The notes beneath the pieces were generated by a model that was not told the origin of the DNA, did not search any database, and was given only the letters and a program-made list of their open reading frames with translations. Both the position numbers and the translations under genes were made by a program. Shown in pieces: positions 58,653 through 64,000 of a DNA stretch of 64,000 nt; the first letter of the stretch is position 1, and each line of letters begins with the position of its first letter. This stretch comes from Sciscionella marina DSM 45152 (GTDB lineage: Bacteria > Actinomycetota > Actinomycetes > Mycobacteriales > Pseudonocardiaceae): the NCBI RefSeq assembly GCF_000379465.1, contig NZ_KB905436.1, positions 86,508 to 150,507 of the forward strand. The letters run 5' to 3'.

Positions 58653-59449
58653 CGAGGGAGCTCCCAGTGACGCGTGAGATCGAGGGATCGGTGTCCTCCG
58701 GCGACATTCAAGCGGTGAGCAGGGTCGGCCAGATCCTCGGCCTGTTCTCCGTCGAGAACCCCACCACCACGGTCGCCGAGGCCGCCGAACAGCTCGGCCT
58801 CAACCGCAGTACCACGCACCGCTACTTCACCTCCCTGGTCACCGCCGGACTGCTCGAACGCACAACGGAACCCTCGAGTTTCGAACCGGGCGGCCTGCTG
58901 CTCCAGCTCGGCGCGGCGGCGCTGGCCAGGCGGCGGGTGCTGGACATCGCGCCGCCGTTCCTGCGCAAGCTCTGCCAGTCCACCCACCTGACCACGGTGA
59001 TCAGCCTGTGGGGCTCGTCCGGGCCGGTGGTGTCCCGCACCGAGGAGGACAACACCCGATCGGTGCTGGTGACCGTGCGGGTGGGAACCCAACTGGGCCT
59101 GCGCTCGGCACAGGCGAAGATCTTCCTCACCCACCTGCCCGATCAGCTCCGGGTCGAGCGCCTGCTCGGCACGCTCTCCAGCGCCGAACGCGAGGAACTG
59201 GACACGGATCTGGAAGAGGTCCGGCGCACCGGCGTCGCGAGCGATCACCTCGCGGACTCCGGGATCACCGCACTGGCCACCGGCGTGTTCGACGAGTACG
59301 GCGTCTGCGCCACGATCGCCCTGGTCGGTACCGTGCGCACGCTTCCGCTGGACGAGGCCACGGCCATCCGGGAGGAGCTGATCCGCACGGCGGGCCAGAT
59401 CACCGAACGGATGGGCGGCACCGATCCGGTACCCGCTAGGACGGGGTGA
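58649..59449 (+). CDS. IclR family transcriptional regulator
   Basis: A 266-residue regulator. N-terminal wHTH (about 20-80): AVSRVGQILGLFSVENPTTT, AEAAEQLGLNRSTTHRYFTS, LVTAGLLER. The C-terminal GAF-like ligand domain (about 100-260) has LTTVISLWGSSGPVVSRTEE, GLRSAQAKIFLTHLP and a GITALATGVFDEYGVCATIAL strand pair. It is co-transcribed with the MFS gene and probably controls both it and the divergent operon. Convergent overlap of 14 bases with the ArsR-type gene. Confidence 0.92.
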   Translation: MTRELPVTREIEGSVSSGDIQAVSRVGQILGLFSVENPTTTVAEAAEQLGLNRSTTHRYFTSLVTAGLLERTTEPSSFEPGGLLLQLGAAALARRRVLDIAPPFLRKLCQSTHLTTVISLWGSSGPVVSRTEEDNTRSVLVTVRVGTQLGLRSAQAKIFLTHLPDQLRVERLLGTLSSAEREELDTDLEEVRRTGVASDHLADSGITALATGVFDEYGVCATIALVGTVRTLPLDEATAIREELIRTAGQITERMGGTDPVPARTG

Positions 59450-60449
59450 CCTGCTGATCCCGCGGCGCCCCGTGGTGCCGGGGGCGCAGCAGCCCGCTGC
59501 CGAGCGGGGTCACCGTGTGCCGCACCGCGGTACCCGTGCGCTGGGTGCTCAGCAGCCCGGCCGCACGGAGAATGCCCGCGTGATAACTGGCCGAAGCCGG
59601 GGAAACCGCGCACTGCCTGGCGAGTTCGGTCGTGGTGCAGCCGGGCCCGACGGCCATGAGCACCCTGGCACGGGTGGCGCCGAGCAGCGGGGTCAGCGCG
59701 GCGAGCCCGTCCTCGGAACCGGCCGCGGGCGCGCTCATCCGGGTCTGGGTGCGCACGATGGGGTACACGAGCACCGGGCTCAGCGTGTGATCGGCGAGGG
59801 TCGTCGGGCTGCCGTGACAGAAGAACGAGGGCACCAACCGCAATCCCCGGCCGTTGAGGTGCAGATCGCCGGACACGTGCGAACCGCGCAGTTCGAGGAC
59901 CGGAGCCCGCCAGGTCAGCGCGGAGTGCAGGGTGCGCAGCATTCCGCTGGTGCCGTCCCTGGCCATGTCCCGCACGGTGATCTCGCGGTCCTGGCGGATC
60001 TCGGCCTCGATCTGCGCCCAGTACGGCTCCAGCGCGGTGCGATAGTACCCGGCCAGGATGCGGATGAGCTCGGCGAGCGCGGCCCGGCAGCTGCTGGCCA
60101 GGAGTTCGGCCCACGCGGGCAAGGGGCGCTGCCTCGCGAGCAACCGCAGATCGGCCCGCACCCGCGATGGCGGGGTGCACAGTACGGCTTCCAGTCCCGC
60201 GGAGAGCCCCTTGCTGTCGTGCTCCGGGGTGAGGAAATCCGCCGAATACCCCTTCGGCGGTGCGAGGGCGAACAACCGCCGCACTTCCGGCACCCGCGGT
60301 ACCTGGGAGCGCCAGTGCCGGAACAGGGCCTCCTCACCGGTGCCCTGCAGTACGTGCAGGCTGAGCAACAGCTCCCACATCGGATCGGGCGCGGAAGCGA
60401 TGGTGAGCCGGGCCAGATCGTCGGTAGTGAAGTGAATGCGCAGCGTCAT
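59436..60449 (-). CDS. ArsR-type regulator with DUF5937 N-domain
   Basis: A 337-residue protein with a DUF5937 N-terminal domain of about 240 residues (MTLRIHFTTDDLARLTIASA, ALAELIRILAGYYRTALEPYW) and a C-terminal winged helix: LGATRARVLMAVGPGCTTTE, LARQCAVSPASASYHAGILR, AAGLLSTQRTGTAVRHT. This architecture is common in actinomycetes and usually lies next to secondary-metabolite or exporter genes. ATG at 60449, divergent from the lanthipeptide precursor gene across 229 bases, so it may regulate that cluster. Confidence 0.85.
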   Translation of the reverse strand: MTLRIHFTTDDLARLTIASAPDPMWELLLSLHVLQGTGEEALFRHWRSQVPRVPEVRRLFALAPPKGYSADFLTPEHDSKGLSAGLEAVLCTPPSRVRADLRLLARQRPLPAWAELLASSCRAALAELIRILAGYYRTALEPYWAQIEAEIRQDREITVRDMARDGTSGMLRTLHSALTWRAPVLELRGSHVSGDLHLNGRGLRLVPSFFCHGSPTTLADHTLSPVLVYPIVRTQTRMSAPAAGSEDGLAALTPLLGATRARVLMAVGPGCTTTELARQCAVSPASASYHAGILRAAGLLSTQRTGTAVRHTVTPLGSGLLRPRHHGAPRDQQVTPS

Positions 60450-60577
60450 CTTCGCAGACGAGTCCTCTCGGCTAAGGGCCGTTTCTCTTGTTTTTGAGAG
60501 GCAGTGCCGCCGATTCTAGCCGCCGGAACCGGCCCGGTGGTGCTGTTTTCCCCAAGCTGTGTGAACCGAACGGCACC

Positions 60578-60603
60578 AGCTTTTCGAGCGAGATGGAAAA
60601 GCT
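60578..60603. promoter_or_regulatory. AGCTTTTC-N10-GAAAAGCT inverted repeat between regulator and precursor gene
   Basis: Perfect 8-base arms, extended by CC/TGG with one bulge, in the gap between the DUF5937 regulator and the lanthipeptide precursor, 75 bases before the precursor ATG. It is the best operator candidate in this 229-base gap. A CCTCTC/GAGAGG pair (60464 and 60496) is weaker. Confidence 0.45.
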
Positions 60604-60678
60604 TGGCAGCGACGCTCCGGATGCCGACCATCGGTGCTCGTTCGATTCATTTCCCGGATTCAGCGTAAGGAGTTTTCC

Positions 60679-60843
60679 ATGACCGCTGCTCTCGAAACCC
60701 CGTCGGCACCTCGGCTGGACACCGAGCTCGATCATTTCGATCTCGATGCCCGCATCGTGCTCAATCCGGACGAGCTCCGCCCGGTCAACCTGAGCACGGA
60801 CACGCATCTGACCCAGTGCACGAGCTGCCCGACGATCTGTTGA
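60679..60843 (+). CDS. lanthipeptide precursor (class I, FxLD type)
   Basis: A 54-residue precursor. The leader holds FDLD at 20-23, the F-x-L-D box recognised by class I dehydratases, within an acidic context. The C-terminal part, VNLSTDTHLTQCTSCPTIC, has three Cys (47, 50, 54), the last residue of the protein being Cys, and seven Ser/Thr from position 39 on. These are the dehydration and ring partners. Cleavage is likely after ELRP (residues 32-35) but is not proven. AAGGAG (60667-60672) is six bases before the ATG at 60679; an upstream in-frame start at 60634 has no support. It is followed directly by lanB. Confidence 0.88.
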   Translation: MTAALETPSAPRLDTELDHFDLDARIVLNPDELRPVNLSTDTHLTQCTSCPTIC

Positions 60844-60866
60844 CGATCGGCTGACTCTGCTATCCG

Positions 60867-60910
60867 CGGTCATTTCTCCCGCCGTGTCCGCACGGTGGGA
60901 GAAATGACCG
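60867..60910 (+). terminator. 20-bp stem hairpin between the lanthipeptide precursor and lanB
   Basis: Arms 60867-60886 and 60891-60910 pair over 20 bp with one G-U wobble and a 4-base loop TCCG. It begins 24 bases after the precursor stop and ends 26 bases before the LanB ATG. No U-tract follows, so it is probably a partial terminator or an mRNA stabiliser/processing site that yields more precursor than enzyme. Confidence 0.7.
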
Positions 60911-60935
60911 GCCGCCTCGATCGGGATTGGTGGAG

Positions 60936-63900
60936 ATGTCCCTTTTTTCGGCCGGGAACACGATGTATCTGCGGGCCTCCGCGCTCCCGCGGGACCGAGC
61001 GGCCGGGCTCGTGCGCGTCCCCGATCCGGCCGAGGGGGACGAACCCGCCGCACTGACCGCGATCCTGCGCGAGAACACGGCCGATCCGGTGGTGCGGGAA
61101 GCACTCGAGGTGTCCAGCGATTCGCTCGCCGCGGTGCTGCGCCGGGTGGACGACGGCGAGCCGGTGGGGATCGGGCAACTCCGCCGCGCCACCTTCGCTG
61201 CCTGCCGCTATCTGCTGCGGATGACCGGAAGACCGACCCCGTTCGGGCTGCTGGCCGGGGTCGCGATCGGGCACTTCGCCGAACACGCCCGGGTCACCGG
61301 CACACCGGAGCACGGCAAACGGGTGCGCCCGGATGGTGAATGGCTCGGCACTCTGCTCGGTGACCTGGAAACCCGTCCCGAGGTGCTTCGTCACTTGCGG
61401 GTGTGCGTGAACGATCTCTGCTACGAGCGCGGCGGCCGGTTCGTACTCCCGTACACACCGATGGACAAGACGGCCGATTCCCGGACGAGCGAGAAATCGG
61501 TGCGCGCGACTCCCCCGGTACGGATCGCCATGGCCGCCGCACGGGAACCGATCATGGCGGGCGAGCTCACCGAACGCATCCGGGCCGCCTATCCGAACAC
61601 CGGCACCGCGCGCATCGCAGCGTTGCTGGCCGAGCTGGTCGCGCACGGGCTGCTGTGCACCGAACTGCCACCGCCACCCTATGAGACCGACCCGCTGACC
61701 CACGCGGTCACCGTGCTCGACCGGACACCGGCACCGGAAGCGGCGGGACTGCGCACCCTGGGGAAGCTGTTCGCGGAGTTCGCCGAGGCCCCGCCCGGTG
61801 CTGGGCGTGCGGCCTGCGCGGCGGCCCGGACCGCGGCACGGGAACTGCGCCCGGAAAGCACCGCCCCGCCGATGCAGGTGGATCTGCGCCTGGCCACCGA
61901 AATCGCGCTCCCGCACGGAATCGCGCGCGAGGCGGAGGCCGCGGCAACCGCGTTGCTCCGGATCTCACCGGCGGACGGGGTCCCCGGATATCTGGCCGAG
62001 TACCACGCGCATTTCCTGGACAGGTACGGAATCGGGGCGATCGTTCCGGTGACCGAAGTGCTCGATCCGGAACGCGGAATCGGCCCACCCGCGGGATATG
62101 TGCTCCCCGCGGAAAGCCGCCGGCGCCCGCCCGTTCCGGAGCCGGACACCGCGCGCGAGGAGCGGATCGGTGAGCTGGTTTTCCAGGCACTGCGCGGAGA
62201 CGACCGGATCCTGCTGGACGCGGACACGATCACCGCGCTCGAACCGGACGGTCCGCCCGCCCCACTCCCGGCGACCGTCGAACTGGCCTTCGGCCTGCAT
62301 GCCGAATCCACCGCGGCGCTCGACCGCGGCGATTTCCTGCTGCTGTTCGCCCCGGCCATGGGGCAGCACGCCGGGGCGATGCTCGGCCGGTTCGCCTACC
62401 TGTTCGAGGACGGAGCAGAACAGCTCGCCACGGTGCTGGCGGCCGAGTCCCGGGATTCGGCGACCGTGCAGCTCGCCTTCCAGCCCGCGGGTGGCCGGCT
62501 ATCGAACGTGACCAGGGTGCCCGCCGTGCTGGACCGGACCCTGACCATCGGCGGGTTCGCCGAGCGTGCCGCGGAATCCGTGCTCGGCCTGGACGAGATC
62601 GGAATCGTCGCCGAACCGGATGGGCTGCGCGTGGTGTCCCTGCGCGATCGGCGCCGGCTCACCGCGCTCACCCCGCACATGCTCGATCCGCGCAAGCGCG
62701 CCCCGAACGCGGCGCGGCTGCTCGGCGATATCAGCGCGGCAGCCACTCGCACCCTGCGGGCCTGGGACTGGGGTGCGCTGCAGTGCCTGCCACACCTGCC
62801 CCGCGTGCAGCACGGGCGCACGGTGCTGGCGCCCGCGAGCTGGCGCCCACCCGCGCGGCTCGTCGACGCGGTCCGGGAATCCGCGGACTGGGGACGCGAA
62901 CTGGACCGCTGGCGCGAACGGGCGGGCGTTCCGGAACATGTGCACGCCAAGCTCGCCGATCACAGCCTGCCGCTGGACCTGCGGGCTCCGCTGCATCGCC
63001 GGTTGTTCGCCGATGAACTGCGCCGCAAACCGGATCTCGTGGTCAGCGAGCCGATCGGGGACGGCGACTCCCCGTTCGGCTGGCTCGGCGGACACGCCAA
63101 CGAAATCGTGATCCCGCTCGCGGCGAACACTCCGGAACCGGTCACCCACGGTGGGCCGTGGACCCCGGCCAGTCCGCGTTCGGTCCGGGCACCCGGCGGA
63201 GACTGGCTCTATGCCAAGGTCTACAGCGGGCGGGCCAAGCACAACGAAATCCTCGCCGAACACCTCCCCCGGTTACTGGACTCCGTTCCGTCCACAGTGG
63301 ACCGTTGGTTTTTCGTCCGGTACACCGATCCGGAGGATCACTTGCGTATCCGCATGCACGGCGAGCCCGCATCCCTGAACCAGGATCTGTTGCCCGCACT
63401 GCATTCCTGGATGGCCGAGCTCCGTGCCGCCGGGCTGGCCCGGGTACTGGTGCTGGACACCTACGAACCGGAGATCGACCGCTACGGCGGCCCCGGAACG
63501 CTGGACGTGGCCGAGCACGTCTTCTGCGCGGACAGCAGAGCGGTGCTGGGGCTGCTTCGGTTGCCGGACGCCGAGGCCTGTCCGGACATCGTGCTCGGCG
63601 CCGTCGGTTTCGCCGATCTGCTGCGCTGCCTGGACTCGCGATGGGTGCACTGGTACGACGAGATCCCGATCGAGCACTACGACGGGATGTCCGCGCATGT
63701 GCGGCAGGCGGTGCAGCTGACCGAGGCCGTGCTGAACCGGGACGCGGGCGAGCCGGGTACGAGGATGGGGCAGGCTTTGGCGGGGCGCCGCCCGGTGTTC
63801 GCGCGGTACGGGGAACGCCTGCGCGCCGCGGAGCAGGACGAGCCACATTTCCGGGCCACGGTCAACAGCCTGCTGCACATGCACCACAATCGGCTGCTCG

Positions 63901-63992
63901 GCGGCGATCGGCAGACGGAGAACCGGGTGCACGCGGTGGCGAGCCGGATCGCCGCGCACTATCGGGGCCGGGCCGCGGCGGCGCGCTCGTGA
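60936..63992 (+). CDS. full-length LanB-type lantibiotic dehydratase
   Basis: A 1018-residue protein. N-terminal dehydratase domain (about 1-660): MYLRASALPRDRAAG, RRATFAACRYLLRMTGRPTPFG (tRNA-Glu-dependent glutamylation core), YLAEYHAHFLDRYG and GRFAYLFEDGAEQLATVLA. C-terminal SpaB_C/thiopeptide-type elimination domain from about 750: GGDWLYAKVYSGRAKHNEIL, RWFFVRYTDPEDHLRIRMHG, DTYEPEIDRYGGPGTLD. It glutamylates and eliminates Ser/Thr of the precursor. ATG at 60936; GTG and TTG codons just upstream are alternatives. The stop at 63990-63992 overlaps a GTG that begins the next gene. Confidence 0.93.
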   Translation: MSLFSAGNTMYLRASALPRDRAAGLVRVPDPAEGDEPAALTAILRENTADPVVREALEVSSDSLAAVLRRVDDGEPVGIGQLRRATFAACRYLLRMTGRPTPFGLLAGVAIGHFAEHARVTGTPEHGKRVRPDGEWLGTLLGDLETRPEVLRHLRVCVNDLCYERGGRFVLPYTPMDKTADSRTSEKSVRATPPVRIAMAAAREPIMAGELTERIRAAYPNTGTARIAALLAELVAHGLLCTELPPPPYETDPLTHAVTVLDRTPAPEAAGLRTLGKLFAEFAEAPPGAGRAACAAARTAARELRPESTAPPMQVDLRLATEIALPHGIAREAEAAATALLRISPADGVPGYLAEYHAHFLDRYGIGAIVPVTEVLDPERGIGPPAGYVLPAESRRRPPVPEPDTAREERIGELVFQALRGDDRILLDADTITALEPDGPPAPLPATVELAFGLHAESTAALDRGDFLLLFAPAMGQHAGAMLGRFAYLFEDGAEQLATVLAAESRDSATVQLAFQPAGGRLSNVTRVPAVLDRTLTIGGFAERAAESVLGLDEIGIVAEPDGLRVVSLRDRRRLTALTPHMLDPRKRAPNAARLLGDISAAATRTLRAWDWGALQCLPHLPRVQHGRTVLAPASWRPPARLVDAVRESADWGRELDRWRERAGVPEHVHAKLADHSLPLDLRAPLHRRLFADELRRKPDLVVSEPIGDGDSPFGWLGGHANEIVIPLAANTPEPVTHGGPWTPASPRSVRAPGGDWLYAKVYSGRAKHNEILAEHLPRLLDSVPSTVDRWFFVRYTDPEDHLRIRMHGEPASLNQDLLPALHSWMAELRAAGLARVLVLDTYEPEIDRYGGPGTLDVAEHVFCADSRAVLGLLRLPDAEACPDIVLGAVGFADLLRCLDSRWVHWYDEIPIEHYDGMSAHVRQAVQLTEAVLNRDAGEPGTRMGQALAGRRPVFARYGERLRAAEQDEPHFRATVNSLLHMHHNRLLGGDRQTENRVHAVASRIAAHYRGRAAAARS
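63290..63302. repeat. 13-base palindrome GTCCACAGTGGAC, copy 4
   Basis: Exact copy of GTCCAC-W-GTGGAC inside lanB. Confidence 0.7.
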
Positions 63993-64000
63993 CCGGGAGC
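63989..64000 (+). CDS. start of the next lanthipeptide-cluster gene, cut by window edge
   Basis: GTG at 63989-63991 overlaps the LanB stop (GTGA), followed by codons for Thr-Gly-Ser to the end. This tight overlap suggests translation continues into a co-transcribed gene, by family precedent a LanC cyclase or a methyltransferase, but only four codons are visible and no identity can be claimed. Confidence 0.35.

Noticed and set aside
1-64000. CRISPR arrays, tRNA/rRNA genes, transposases, phage or plasmid functions, att sites
   Set aside because: No regularly spaced repeats, cloverleaf-like sequence, transposase motif or integrase seen on either strand.

Overview
The window is very GC-rich DNA with strong third-position G/C bias, many GTG starts, 4-bp start/stop overlaps, a DUF222/13E12-type HNH nuclease fragment, MHS-type transporters, MocR and DUF5937 regulators and an FxLD-type lanthipeptide locus. 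This points to a high-GC actinomycete, probably Pseudonocardiales (inference, not proven). I saw no rRNA, tRNA, CRISPR array, insertion sequence or phage gene. About 55 protein genes are supported, plus two clear pseudogenes and one possible decayed gene.

Layout. 0-0.2 kb: tail of an HNH nuclease. 0.2-7.4 kb: minus-strand operon of D-arabinono-lactone-oxidase-type flavoenzyme, secreted penicillin-acylase-family hydrolase, GH1 beta-glucosidase, sugar-type MFS carrier and an NTF2-like protein; it diverges from a PLP amino-acid deaminase/aldolase. 8.6-15.3 kb: TetR, GatB/YqeY protein, YtcJ-type amidohydrolase, DinB protein, secreted phytase-like esterase, and an ABC-2-type membrane protein divergent from its probable TetR repressor. 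15.3-20.4 kb: alpha/beta hydrolase, APC permease, MFS, methyltransferase and an MFS pseudogene. 20.5-23.0 kb: DszA/DszC-like flavin monooxygenase pair. 23-26 kb: enoyl-CoA hydratase and a YczE/MocR pair. 26-30.9 kb: SbnB-, decarboxylase- and SbnA-like enzymes plus a MATE exporter, probably a 2,3-diaminopropionate-derived product, next to a TetR pseudogene. 31.6-35.2 kb: two-component system, PAP2 phosphatase, TetR.

35.3-51.6 kb holds a large catabolic block: an aldehyde dehydrogenase/transaminase/PotDBCA-type uptake/amidohydrolase operon, an ACS-family MFS, a MarR regulator and an acyl-CoA degradation operon. Three copies of one palindrome, TGTTGA-N5-TCAACA, sit upstream of these three units. 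I infer a single MarR regulon of about 15 genes for an amine- or amide-containing acid whose identity I cannot read from sequence.

51.9-59.4 kb: S4 RNA-binding protein, then an IclR-type divergent catabolic cluster (DUF6282 hydrolase, cupin, HpcH/HpaI aldolase, MHS carrier and a dihydroorotate-dehydrogenase-like protein lacking the usual cysteine, opposite a second MFS and IclR). 59.4-64 kb: a DUF5937/ArsR regulator beside a class I lanthipeptide precursor with an FDLD leader motif and a C-terminal Cys, a very strong intergenic hairpin, and a full-length LanB dehydratase; the rest of the gene cluster lies past the right edge.

A 13-base palindrome, GTCCAC-W-GTGGAC, recurs four times, far above chance for this composition.
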